A stretch of 64,000 nt of DNA from Palsa-504 sp963744575 (GTDB lineage: Bacteria > Actinomycetota > Actinomycetes > Streptosporangiales > Streptosporangiaceae), in contig CAVUUF010000016.1 in the NCBI GenBank assembly GCA_963744575.1, positions 682,001 through 746,000 of the forward strand, written 5' to 3'. Below are positions 1 to 8,125 of the stretch, piece by piece. A model generated the notes under the pieces. That model was not told the origin of the DNA. It saw only the letters and a list, made by a program, of their open reading frames with translations, and ran no database searches. Numbering within the stretch: the first letter of the stretch is position 1; each line of letters opens with the position of its first letter. A program made the position numbers and the translations under genes.

Positions 1-324
1 CTGATCACCATGGGCCTGGGCACGGTGGAGATCCGCGACGGGGCGCTGCGGGCCGGCCGGGCCGTGCTGCCCCTGACGACCGTCAGCGAGGTCGTCAGCC
101 TCGACGAGAAGCAGACCACGCGATTGCGCGGCCCGCGGGCAGACCCGGCGGCCCGCCTGTACTCGCGACCCTACCTCAAGGAATCCGTCTATCTGGCCGT
201 AGACCCTTCGAGCCCGGCCGCCTCGGCGGCGCCTTACTGGCTGATCGGCACCAGGCATCCGGCCGAGTTGAGCGCGGCCATCGAGCGATGCCGGATGCAG
301 GCCGGTCACGAACCAGTGGCATGA
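1..324 (+). CDS. DUF3093 family protein, 5' end outside window
   Basis: C-terminal part of a DUF3093-type actinomycete membrane protein of unknown function. The frame is open to the first base, so the N-terminus and its expected membrane segments lie upstream of the window. The visible part carries the family tail, with LYSRPYLKESVYL followed by YWLIGTRHPAELSAAI. Family members are about 150 residues long, so the ATG at position 10 is probably internal rather than the start. The stop is at 322-324. The gene usually sits close to dut and DUF4193, which fits the neighbourhood here. Confidence 0.75.
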   Translation: MITMGLGTVEIRDGALRAGRAVLPLTTVSEVVSLDEKQTTRLRGPRADPAARLYSRPYLKESVYLAVDPSSPAASAAPYWLIGTRHPAELSAAIERCRMQAGHEPVA

Positions 325-369
325 TTGCGCGGACGGGGGTAAGGGTTGGGACGATAAGGAGGCAGTGAG

Positions 370-660
370 ATGGCAGATAGCGACAAAGAAGACACCAGCA
401 CCAGGATCATGTACGGGGCGACGACCATGTCGGCCGCCTTCGTGGCACGCAAGCTACTCATATTCGCCTGGACCAAGGCCACCGGCAAGAAGCCTCCCAC
501 GAATCCCGAGGATCCGCAGGTGGCCCTGACCGAGGCTCTGGGCTGGTCCGTGCTTGTCGGCATCACCGTCGCGGTGGTCAGGGTGCTCGCGATCCGGGCT
601 GTGTCTCGTAAGACTGCCAGCAGCACGGACCGCGAGCCCGCCAACATCGCGAAGGCCTAA
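370..660 (+). CDS. DUF4235 family small membrane protein
   Basis: A 96-residue protein matching the DUF4235 family (function unknown). It starts with a charged N-terminus, then two hydrophobic stretches (about residues 15-35 and 58-77) with the conserved KKPPTNPEDP loop between them, so both termini probably face the same side of the membrane. A GGAGG-like ribosome site (AAGGAGG at 355-361) precedes the ATG at the usual distance. Its 3' end overlaps the convergent DUF4193 gene by four bases. Confidence 0.75.
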   Translation: MADSDKEDTSTRIMYGATTMSAAFVARKLLIFAWTKATGKKPPTNPEDPQVALTEALGWSVLVGITVAVVRVLAIRAVSRKTASSTDREPANIAKA

Positions 661-956
661 GCCGCGCACTCCCGGCAGACAAGCTGACCGTTGCGGTCTT
701 CTGCAAGCTGGCTCCGGTGATGAACAAGGAAGCACCGGGAGCACGTGAACTCATCCGCCTGCCGCGGTATCACCCGGAACGAGAGTTCCTCGTTCGACAA
801 GTCAGCCCCAGGCAGCTCCAGGGACTCGGCAACATCGTCGGGATCAAGATCGATGGTGCTCGATGACTTGTCCATCCGGCGCGCCTGAAGCTCCTGAAGG
901 CTGTCCTCGGTCAGGTCGTCGTCGGTCTTCCGCGGGCTGTCATAGTCGGTTGCCAT
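657..956 (-). CDS. DUF4193 family zinc-ribbon protein
   Basis: A 99-residue acidic protein of the DUF4193 family, found almost only in actinomycetes; function unknown. The N-terminal half is acidic and probably disordered. The C-terminus has a CSRC...CREC pattern, a likely zinc ribbon. The ATG at 956 was chosen over an upstream in-frame start at 992 because the family begins MATDYD and a GGAG site lies about 8 nt upstream. It is convergent with the DUF4235 gene. Confidence 0.85.
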   Translation of the reverse strand: MATDYDSPRKTDDDLTEDSLQELQARRMDKSSSTIDLDPDDVAESLELPGADLSNEELSFRVIPRQADEFTCSRCFLVHHRSQLAEDRNGQLVCRECAA

Positions 957-1143
957 CTGAGTACTCCATCCCCCTTCATCCGTAGTGCGCATTCGCTGCG
1001 CGGTTGTAACGCTTTCAAGGCCCTAGTTGTGCCCGATTCCGGCGGGGAATTCTGTCACGTTCGCGCCCAGCGCACACGCGGCACGCCGATAACTCCTGAT
1101 GCGTCCCGTTCCTGACCCGCTGACGAGCGCCTCTCCAGCCTGC

Positions 1144-2028
1144 TTACCCGTCCTGTCCGTGACTACGTCGAGCATCCCGCTCCGGGTTCAGCCCGCTGAG
1201 CAACGTGTTCAGCTGCTGGTACAGGCCCGGGCCGGCGGCTACCGCCATGGACGTGCTCTCGGTCTTGCCCGCCAGCCCGCCGACCAGCGCGCCGGCCTCG
1301 CGAGCGATCAGGCCGCCGGCCGCGAAGTCCCAGTAATTCAGGCCGCGCTCGTAGAACGCGTCCAGCCGTCCGGCGGCCACCGAGCACAGGTCCACGGCGG
1401 CCGAGCCACCGCGCCTGATGTCCCGCACGTGCGGGAGCAGCGCCGCGACCACTTCGCCCTGTACCTGGCGGCGTCCCGGGTCGTACCCGAACCCGGTCCC
1501 CACCAGCGCCTGGCCGAGCGGCACCCCCGCGGTGCAGTGGAGCGCCAGCTTGGCCTCGCCGCGGTGCAGCCAGGCGCCCCCGGCCGCCACCGCGGTGAAC
1601 ACCTCGCCGTGCCGGGGAACCTCTACCACCCCGGCCACCACCACGCCGTCCACCTCGGCCGCGATGGACACCGCCCAGTCACGCAGGCCGTAGAGGTAGT
1701 TGACCGTCCCGTCCAGCGGATCGACCACCCAGCGCACCCGCCCGGGCAAGCCGCCATCGCCTCCGGCGCCGGCCTGGCCGCCCGTGGTCTGCCCGCCTTC
1801 CTCGCCGAGCACGGCATCGCCGGGGCGATGCGCGCGGATCCGGCTGGTGATCAGGGCCTCGGACCGGCGGTCCATCTCCGTCACCACGTCGGTCGGGCTC
1901 GACTTGGTCTGGACGACCTCGGGACGCTCATCGCCGCGCCAGGAAGCCAGCAGCCGGCCCGCCTCAGCGGCCGCGGCGACCGCGATCCGCAACAGCGCCG
2001 CGGCGTCCTGAGCCTGCACCCCCGTCAT
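1144..2028 (-). CDS. Inositol monophosphatase family protein
   Basis: A 294-residue Mg-dependent sugar/inositol phosphatase of the SuhB/ImpA superfamily. Metal-binding motifs are in order: GEEGG in the first third, WVVDPLDGTVNY near the middle, and YWDFAAGGLIAREAG towards the C-terminus. Actinomycete homologues may act on inositol-1-phosphate, histidinol phosphate or related substrates, and the sequence alone does not decide. The start overlaps the hemH stop (ATGA), so translation is probably coupled to ferrochelatase. Confidence 0.85.
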   Translation of the reverse strand: MTGVQAQDAAALLRIAVAAAAEAGRLLASWRGDERPEVVQTKSSPTDVVTEMDRRSEALITSRIRAHRPGDAVLGEEGGQTTGGQAGAGGDGGLPGRVRWVVDPLDGTVNYLYGLRDWAVSIAAEVDGVVVAGVVEVPRHGEVFTAVAAGGAWLHRGEAKLALHCTAGVPLGQALVGTGFGYDPGRRQVQGEVVAALLPHVRDIRRGGSAAVDLCSVAAGRLDAFYERGLNYWDFAAGGLIAREAGALVGGLAGKTESTSMAVAAGPGLYQQLNTLLSGLNPERDARRSHGQDG

Positions 2029-3059
2029 GCCCGCGCCGCTCTCAGCGGCCGCCGGGCGGGCGGCGCGTACCGGCAGCAGTCCGCCGGGCAGTCCAGGCTC
2101 GGGTCATCCGGCCGGACCAGGCGCTCCCGGACCAGTTCGGTGACCATGGAGGCGAACCTCGGGTCGGTGCCCGGGGTGGTCGCCCGGGCGACCGCCAGCC
2201 CCAGGGACTCGGCGGTCTGCGCGGCCTCGACGTCCAGGTCGTGCCGGACCTCCATGTGATCGGATACGAACCCGACCGGGATCAGCACCACGGCCTTCGC
2301 CCCTGACGCGGCCAGCACGCCCAGGTGGTCGCAGACGTCGGGTTCCAGCCAGGGCTGGGAGGGGGGTCCGCTCCGGCTCTGGTAGGCAAGAGTCCACGGG
2401 TGCCCGTGGTGCCCGGTTCGTTCGGCAATAAGACCGGCTGCCTCGGTCAGCTCGGCTACGTACCTGTTCCCTCCACCCGGGCCGCTGGCCTCGGCCATCG
2501 CGACCGGGACGCTGTGCGCGGTGAACACCAGGTGCGCGGCGTCCCGCAGATCGGCAGGGAGCGCGGCCAGCGCGGCGCGGGTGCTGGCCGCGAACGGCTC
2601 GATGAAGCCGGGACGGCGGTAGAAACGTCCGACCTTGTCGATCCTGGGCGCGTCCGGGCCGGCCTGGGCGCGAGCCCGCTCGATGTCGTCCAGGTACTGG
2701 CGGCAACCCGAGTAAGAGCTGTAAGCCGAGGTCACCAGCGCGACGGCGCGCCGGATGCCGTCATCCGCCATGGCCCGCACCGTGTCGGCCAGGTACGGCG
2801 ACCAGTTCCTGTTCCCCCAGTAGACCGGCAGCGACAGGCCGCCGGCCGAGAAATCCTCGCGGATCGCGGCCAGCAGGTCCCGGCACTGCTGGTTGATCGG
2901 GCTCACCCCGCCGGACGCGTAGTAGTGCTCGGCCACGCTGGCCAGGCGCTCCGGCGGGACGCCGCGGCCGCGGGTGACGTTCTCCAGGAACGGCATGACC
3001 TCGTCGGGGCCTTCCGGACCCCCGAACGAGACAAGCAGGAAGGCGTCGTATGCCGGCAT
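2025..3059 (-). CDS. hemH: Ferrochelatase (coproporphyrin ferrochelatase type)
   Basis: Inserts Fe(II) into the porphyrin in haem synthesis; in Gram-positives the substrate is coproporphyrin III. The N-terminal SFGGPEGPDE, the VTSAYSSYSGCRQY segment, the catalytic His in FTAHSVPVAM and the Glu in VSDHMEVRHDLDVEA are all present. A Cys near residue 119 together with C-terminal CPADCC fits the [2Fe-2S] cluster known in actinobacterial ferrochelatases. The ATG at 3059 begins the family-like MPAYDAFLL, but GGAGGT directly abuts it; an in-frame TTG at 3071 is the alternative start. The gene overlaps the following phosphatase by four bases. Confidence 0.92.
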   Translation of the reverse strand: MPAYDAFLLVSFGGPEGPDEVMPFLENVTRGRGVPPERLASVAEHYYASGGVSPINQQCRDLLAAIREDFSAGGLSLPVYWGNRNWSPYLADTVRAMADDGIRRAVALVTSAYSSYSGCRQYLDDIERARAQAGPDAPRIDKVGRFYRRPGFIEPFAASTRAALAALPADLRDAAHLVFTAHSVPVAMAEASGPGGGNRYVAELTEAAGLIAERTGHHGHPWTLAYQSRSGPPSQPWLEPDVCDHLGVLAASGAKAVVLIPVGFVSDHMEVRHDLDVEAAQTAESLGLAVARATTPGTDPRFASMVTELVRERLVRPDDPSLDCPADCCRYAPPARRPLRAARA

Positions 3060-3112
3060 ACCTCCATCCAACCAGGGTCGCCCGGTGGCTATGCCGCGGG
3101 CCTAGGCCGGAG

Positions 3113-4300
3113 CTAGGCCGAGTTCTTGGCGTACTCGCTGGCCAGCGCGAGCACCTCGGCCACGTACCAGTTCGCGTGGTTATAGGCGAAGATAGCCTGG
3201 GACAGGGTCGCGGGGTTTCCCGCCCCGGCGGCGCACAGCAGGCGCGCGGCGGAGGGCACGGCGTCGAGCGGGTTCATGATGTCCGGCGTGCCGGTCTGGC
3301 CGAACCCGTCGATCCCCCACTCGGCCCACGTAGCCGGCATGAACTGCATCGGCCCGAGCGCTCCCGCGCTCGACGGGCCATCGTTGGCGCCGTCGCCGCT
3401 CTCGATCTGACCGATCGCGGCCAGCACCGTCCAGGACATCCCGGGGCAGTACCTGGCGGCCGATTGCTTGAAGAGGTTCAGGTAGTTGGCCGGGGCACCC
3501 GCGGGGATGCTCGTGGCCACCGGCCTGTTACTCGCCGTCACCAGAGAGTAGGAAACCAGGTTCACCACCTGGCCGCCCGTCCCGATTATCGACTTGACCT
3601 GAGCCATCAGCGTGGGCAGGCTCGCGCTGGGCGGCGCGCTGATCAGGACGGCGAAGTTCTTTGCCAGGCCCAGCTGCGCGGACCTGGCGAGGTTCACGAT
3701 CGCATCCGCGCCGGTCACGCTCAGCGCGGTCGTTCCGCCGAACGGCACCTGCTCGACAACCGCGGCCGATACCGGGTAGGACTTCCCGGCGGCCAGGCGC
3801 AGCCGGCGCGCCGCCGCCTTCGTGCTGACGAGCTGTCCCCGGCCCAGATTCGACCAGGCCGCCGCCGAGCCGGACGTGGATAGCGGCGTCCAGGACCGGA
3901 ACGCCTGCGGCGAGACGCCGAGCACGTTGGCGCTCTGGCCGTTGACCTTGAGCTTGCCGCCGTCGACGGCTAGTACCGCCTGCACCCCGTGCAGTTCGGT
4001 GATCTTGGCCAGCTGCGCGGAGGTAAGGCCGCTCGGCACCGCGGCGATGAGGTCGGGCACGAACAACTGCCGAGGCGACGCCCCGGCGGTACCGCCGGGT
4101 GCGGCGACGCCCGGGGGCGGCGTGTCCGTGAGGGAGTAAGGACCGGGGGCGCCGGCCGCGTAGGCCGGAACGGCGAATGCCGTCACCGCCGCGCACGCCG
4201 CGCCGGTGACGGCGGCCAGCTGCGCGGCACGCCGCCGGGATCCGCCGAGGGCACGTCGCAGGGTCAGGGAGAGCACAATGTATAAGACGATATAAGGCAC
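3113..4300 (-). CDS. Secreted lytic transglycosylase-like protein
   Basis: An exported peptidoglycan-cleaving enzyme. The N-terminal region has an arginine-rich stretch, then a hydrophobic segment ending in AVPAYA, a good signal peptide. A middle region of about 200 residues is of unclear family. The C-terminal SLT domain carries AIGQIESGDG (catalytic Glu), GALGPMQFMPATW and AIFAYNHANWYV. The start is uncertain: GTG at 4300 gives an extra MPYIVLYIVL segment with a rare TTA codon, whereas GTG at 4276 gives a more ordinary signal peptide. The A+T-rich stretch at 4277-4298 could instead be promoter. Confidence 0.82.
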   Translation of the reverse strand: MPYIVLYIVLSLTLRRALGGSRRRAAQLAAVTGAACAAVTAFAVPAYAAGAPGPYSLTDTPPPGVAAPGGTAGASPRQLFVPDLIAAVPSGLTSAQLAKITELHGVQAVLAVDGGKLKVNGQSANVLGVSPQAFRSWTPLSTSGSAAAWSNLGRGQLVSTKAAARRLRLAAGKSYPVSAAVVEQVPFGGTTALSVTGADAIVNLARSAQLGLAKNFAVLISAPPSASLPTLMAQVKSIIGTGGQVVNLVSYSLVTASNRPVATSIPAGAPANYLNLFKQSAARYCPGMSWTVLAAIGQIESGDGANDGPSSAGALGPMQFMPATWAEWGIDGFGQTGTPDIMNPLDAVPSAARLLCAAGAGNPATLSQAIFAYNHANWYVAEVLALASEYAKNSA

Positions 4301-4405
4301 CCCACGCCGACAGAAACCCCCGGGCCGGGGATTAAACGGACCTTAAGCATCTTATTGGCAGATCTTCAGCTTCTGCGGGACCCTGGAGGGTGGATGCCGG
4401 GCGGC

Positions 4406-5587
4406 TCACGAGCTCGTGACCAGCGGCCCGAACCGGATGTCGTGGGCCGCGCCCGGCGCGGCAAACGCGAGCACCCGCTCGGCCTCACCGGTCAGCGCCT
4501 CGCGCTCCCGCACGGGTGCGAACATCTCGATGGTCGCCCGCGCCGCGTCGCGGCTCCGGGTCAGCCGCCACATGCCGGCCACGAACCCGTCGACGAGCAC
4601 CGAACCAGGGATGACGCCGTTGACGGTGTACAGCCGCCTGGCGGCCTTGGCGCTGATGACCCGGGATCGTTCGGCGTGGGACAGCACGAGGTTGTCGAAC
4701 TCGGCCACAAGCCGGACCGGCGCTGGCACCCCGCCGCCGGGGCGCGGCGCGGTGGGCAGGTCGAACAGCTCGGCGCCCTGCTCGTCGCGGAAGGTGACCA
4801 GGGACGGCCGGAGCTGCTCGAGCACCGCTTTCAGCCCGGTAAGCCCGGACCAGGCCCGCACGTCCCGCAGGCTGGCCGGGCCGAACGCGCCCAGGTACCT
4901 GGTTACGAGCTGTGCGAGCTCGGCCCGCGAGGCCGGCTGGGGCGGGTAACCCGGCCCGGCCGGCGCGCGCCACTGACCGAGCCAGTGTTCGGCCGATGTG
5001 TGCCGCGACTGACCGGCCCGGCCCCAGACCGCGCGCGGCGGTACCTGCACCAGCGGCACGTAGGCGCGCACCCCCTGGGCCAGGGCGGCGGGCGCATGAC
5101 CGGGCCAGCGCGCCGCCAGCTCCTGGCCGAGCCGGCTGAACGTCATCGGCTCGGCCTCCACCAGGTTCCGGCCCGCCGCGGCCAGCTCCCCGGGGTCCAA
5201 CCCGGACAGCTGCTTGCCGTGCGCGCTGCGCATGCCGCGTTCGATCACCGGCTGGACCAGCCGCCGCAGCGGCAGGCAGTCTCGCGCCGACACCAGGTGG
5301 ATGGTGCCGCGCATCAGCGCGATCCTGACCACGCTCCGGTCGGTGAGCAGCGCGGCCAGGTCCTCCGGGCGGAACCCGTCCAGCCGCGAGTGCAGCCCGT
5401 AGTAGGGCGGGAACGGCGCCTGGGCCTGCAGTCCGATCAGGTGCTCGACGGCCTGCACCACCTGCGCGGCCCGGCCGGGCCCGGCCGCGGACAGCGGGAG
5501 GCGATCGAGCAGCAGCTGGCGGGCGAGCAGCGCACGGTTCACCGCGCGCAGGCTCAGCACCTCGCCGGGCTTGGCCGTATTCGCCAT
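4406..5587 (-). CDS. Winged-helix DNA-binding domain protein (HTH_42 family)
   Basis: A 393-residue member of the winged-helix family that includes YcaQ/AlkX-like proteins. Telling segments are LIGLQAQAPFPPYYGLHSRL, RGTIHLVSARD and the late VLVDGFVAGMWR. Some relatives are DNA glycosylases acting on alkylated or cross-linked DNA; whether this one is catalytic cannot be seen. The ATG overlaps the stop of the upstream DUF2079 gene by one base (TGATG), so the two are co-translated. Confidence 0.8.
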   Translation of the reverse strand: MANTAKPGEVLSLRAVNRALLARQLLLDRLPLSAAGPGRAAQVVQAVEHLIGLQAQAPFPPYYGLHSRLDGFRPEDLAALLTDRSVVRIALMRGTIHLVSARDCLPLRRLVQPVIERGMRSAHGKQLSGLDPGELAAAGRNLVEAEPMTFSRLGQELAARWPGHAPAALAQGVRAYVPLVQVPPRAVWGRAGQSRHTSAEHWLGQWRAPAGPGYPPQPASRAELAQLVTRYLGAFGPASLRDVRAWSGLTGLKAVLEQLRPSLVTFRDEQGAELFDLPTAPRPGGGVPAPVRLVAEFDNLVLSHAERSRVISAKAARRLYTVNGVIPGSVLVDGFVAGMWRLTRSRDAARATIEMFAPVREREALTGEAERVLAFAAPGAAHDIRFGPLVTSS

Positions 5588-7209
5588 CAGTAGCAGATGT
5601 TCGTGTGCAGCCGGGCCGCGGGCAGCGGATGGGCCAGGGCCTGCGCCGTGCGCGCGTCGGCCGGGCGGTGCAGCACCACGTAGCCGTCATCGGCGAAGAC
5701 CTGCGCGTACCCGTGCGCCCGCAGGTAGGCCACCTCCTGGGCCTGCTGGCTGGGCGTGCAGAACGGGAAGTCGAGCCCGAGGGTGTCGCCCACCACCCAC
5801 GGCGCCCACCGGGGCGTCCCGTCGAGCAGCAGCACCGTGTCCCGTCCGGACAACCGCGGGCCGATGTTGCCGGACGCCTCCACCTCGACGCCGGCGGGCA
5901 CGTGGGCGATGGCCGCCGCGGCCGCGCGCATCCGCGCGTTGACCCCGTAGAAGCCCGGCTTGACCAGCGGCCCGAACGGCGACGACGGGAGGTAGACCAG
6001 CGCGGCGGCGCAGATCGCCGCGGCCCACAGCGTCGCCGGAGGCCACGGTCTGCCTTCGCGCCTGAGCCAGGCCGGGCGGCTGAACGGGTAGGTGAGCCAG
6101 CGGTTCCACCGTTCCGGCCAGTGCTTCTGCAGCCGGGCCGCCCCGTCCACTGCGGCGCAGCAGAACATCATCACCACGAACGCGTCGTACTGGAACTTCG
6201 CCTGCCACCACAGCGGATAGCCGGAGGCGAGCATCCGCTCGGCCAGCAGCGGCAGCACCGCGACCACCATCGGCGAGGCCAGCGGCAGGAAGCCGAACGT
6301 CGCGAGCAGGCCGATCATCGTCCTGGCCTTGACCCACGGCGTGACGAAGACGCGCAGCGCGTGCAGCGGATGGATGATCACGTTGAGCGTGGCGCTACCC
6401 AGCGTGGATCCGAACTGGCCGTAGGCCCAGTAGAAGGTGGCCGAGCCGCCGAACGCGGGGATGAGCAGGCGGGTGGCCACCCAGGTCGCGACCACGCCGC
6501 CCACCACGAAGGCCAGGCCGGTCCAGCGCCGCCGGGTCAGCAGCAGGTAGCAGCCGAAACCCGCGACGAGCAGGCCCATGTCCTCCTTGACCAGCAGCAA
6601 TGCCCCCGCGGCCAGGATGGCCTGCCAGCGCTGGCCGGCATCGAAACGCTCCACCATCACCGCGGTCAGCACCGGGACGAACGCGACCTCATGGAAGTCG
6701 AAGATGACCGCTTCCATGACCGGCAGCGACAGCGCATAGGCCACGCAGACGAAGTACGCCGCGCCCGGGCCGAGCTGGCGCCGGGTGTAGGCCCACAGCG
6801 GCGGGATGGCCAGCGCGAACAGCACTCCCTGCGTGACCAGCAGGGTGGCCGGGCTGTCGTGGATCCAGTACAGCGGCGCGAGCAGGGCCAGGGCCGGCGA
6901 CCAGTGGTCGGCCAGCAGCAGGAAGTGCGCGCCCTCCCCGTCGGAGACGCCGCGGGCGATCGAGACCGGGGCCTGGAAGTGCGCGTAGCCGCGGACACCC
7001 TGGTCGAAGATGACCAGGTCGAACGTGGTGGCCAGGAAGCGGCGGAACAGGACGAGCGAGTCCAGGCAGTAAACCAAGGCGGCCGCGACGGTGAGCGCGC
7101 CCACCTTGACCCCGGCGCGGCCGCAGAGCTCACGCAGCCGTCCGGGGCCGGTGGCAGTTCCGTCAGCCGCGCTGGGGGCGGTCGCGGCACCGGCAGCCTG
7201 GCTACTCAC
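5587..7209 (-). CDS. DUF2079 polytopic membrane protein
   Basis: A 540-residue integral membrane protein of the DUF2079 family, which resembles GT-C glycosyltransferases in topology; the substrate is unknown. It has about ten hydrophobic segments. The family hallmark FDLVIFDQGVRGYA and the motif FDFHEVAFVPVL are in the N-terminal half. The C-terminal soluble tail (about residues 420-540) contains YAQVFADDGYVVLHRP. It is first of a two-gene unit with the winged-helix gene and divergent from the TetR gene at 7283. Confidence 0.82.
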   Translation of the reverse strand: MSSQAAGAATAPSAADGTATGPGRLRELCGRAGVKVGALTVAAALVYCLDSLVLFRRFLATTFDLVIFDQGVRGYAHFQAPVSIARGVSDGEGAHFLLLADHWSPALALLAPLYWIHDSPATLLVTQGVLFALAIPPLWAYTRRQLGPGAAYFVCVAYALSLPVMEAVIFDFHEVAFVPVLTAVMVERFDAGQRWQAILAAGALLLVKEDMGLLVAGFGCYLLLTRRRWTGLAFVVGGVVATWVATRLLIPAFGGSATFYWAYGQFGSTLGSATLNVIIHPLHALRVFVTPWVKARTMIGLLATFGFLPLASPMVVAVLPLLAERMLASGYPLWWQAKFQYDAFVVMMFCCAAVDGAARLQKHWPERWNRWLTYPFSRPAWLRREGRPWPPATLWAAAICAAALVYLPSSPFGPLVKPGFYGVNARMRAAAAAIAHVPAGVEVEASGNIGPRLSGRDTVLLLDGTPRWAPWVVGDTLGLDFPFCTPSQQAQEVAYLRAHGYAQVFADDGYVVLHRPADARTAQALAHPLPAARLHTNICY

Positions 7210-7270
7210 CGCTGAAGGGTAACAGGGACGCGGCGTTGGCCGAATGGGCGGCAGTGCCGGGACGGAAGGC

Positions 7271-7276
7271 TAGTCT
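7271..7276 (+). promoter_or_regulatory. Putative -10 box for leaderless TetR gene
   Basis: TAGTCT ends 6 nt before the ATG at 7283. A TANNNT box at this distance is the usual mark of leaderless transcripts in actinomycetes, and no Shine-Dalgarno sequence precedes the ATG. Inferred, not measured. Confidence 0.45.
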
Positions 7277-7282
7277 CTTGCT

Positions 7283-7993
7283 ATGAACCAGGAGGCAAGC
7301 CGCGGCCCCGCCAACGCCGCGCCGCGCGGGACCGGGCGGCCACCGAGGAAGCAGCCGGCCAGGCCATCCCTGGGCGGCGGCACCCCCGCCCTGGCCCGCG
7401 AACTGCGGGCGCAGGGACGCGAGACCGTCCGGCGGCTGCTCGAGGCGGGCATGATCGAGTTCGAGAACCGTGGCTTCCACGGTGTCCGCGTGGACGACGT
7501 GGTGCGCCGGGCCGGCATCTCGCACGGGACGTTCTACCTCTACTTTTCCAACAAGGAGGACCTGTTCAAGGCGCTGCTGAAGGACGCCCTGCATGACATG
7601 GAGATCGTGGCGGGTGACTTCCCCGTGGTCACCAGCGACGAGACCGGGCTCATCGTGCTGCGCCAGTGGGTCCGCAAGTTCTTCCGCGCCTATGCCGTGC
7701 ACGCGACCGTGATCCGCATCCTCAGCCAGGCGGACCTGGTGCCCGAGGAGGTGTTCGGCGACGGCCTGAGGCTGTTCTTCAGCATCGCGGAGGCGATGAC
7801 CACCGGCATGACCGCCGCCGCTCAGGCGGCCGGGAAGCAGCAGGAGCGCGCCGAGCTCACCGCGGTGGCCTGCCTGATGATGCTGGAGCGGGTGAACTAC
7901 CTGATCAGCGCCGAGGTGCAACTGCCGGAGGACGAGATGGCCGACCGGATCGCGGACATCATGTTCGCCGCGTTCGGCCTCAACGTCCCTTGA
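7283..7993 (+). CDS. TetR family transcriptional regulator
   Basis: A 236-residue regulator with a basic, proline-rich N-terminal extension of about 40 residues, then a classic TetR helix-turn-helix at about residues 50-95 (VRVDDVVRRAGISHGTFYLYFSNKEDLF). The ligand domain has no recognisable effector signature. Targets are unknown; the divergent DUF2079/winged-helix pair is the nearest candidate. It appears leaderless, and a dispersed 3'-end motif lies just after its stop (8002-8023). Confidence 0.9.
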   Translation: MNQEASRGPANAAPRGTGRPPRKQPARPSLGGGTPALARELRAQGRETVRRLLEAGMIEFENRGFHGVRVDDVVRRAGISHGTFYLYFSNKEDLFKALLKDALHDMEIVAGDFPVVTSDETGLIVLRQWVRKFFRAYAVHATVIRILSQADLVPEEVFGDGLRLFFSIAEAMTTGMTAAAQAAGKQQERAELTAVACLMMLERVNYLISAEVQLPEDEMADRIADIMFAAFGLNVP

Positions 7994-8001
7994 GCACGGT
8001 C

Positions 8002-8023
8002 ATTATCCCGAACGGCCCGGGTG
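8002..8023 (+). repeat. Dispersed 3'-end motif, copy 1
   Basis: Reading with the TetR gene, the sequence 8 nt after the stop is ATTATCCCGAACGGCCCGGG. Close copies lie directly after the genes ending at 37796 and 45444, each in the sense direction of the gene that ends there. The centre CCCGAACGGG is palindromic. Function unknown. Confidence 0.5.
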
Positions 8024-8125
8024 TCACGCCCCGCACCGGGCCGGAGCGTCCCCGGGCGGGCGGCAGGCCGGGCTGTCACCGGCGCTTGGCGGTAGCACCC
8101 GTGTCGTTCGGGAAGAATCTCTTAC

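Noticed and set aside
1099..2259. Long plus-strand open frame
   Set aside because: It lies antisense to the inositol-phosphatase-like gene and ferrochelatase, both with clear motifs; high G+C keeps antisense frames open.
5605..7215. 536-codon plus-strand open frame
   Set aside because: Exact antisense of the DUF2079 gene, with Arg/Gly/Gln-rich low-complexity product and no motif.
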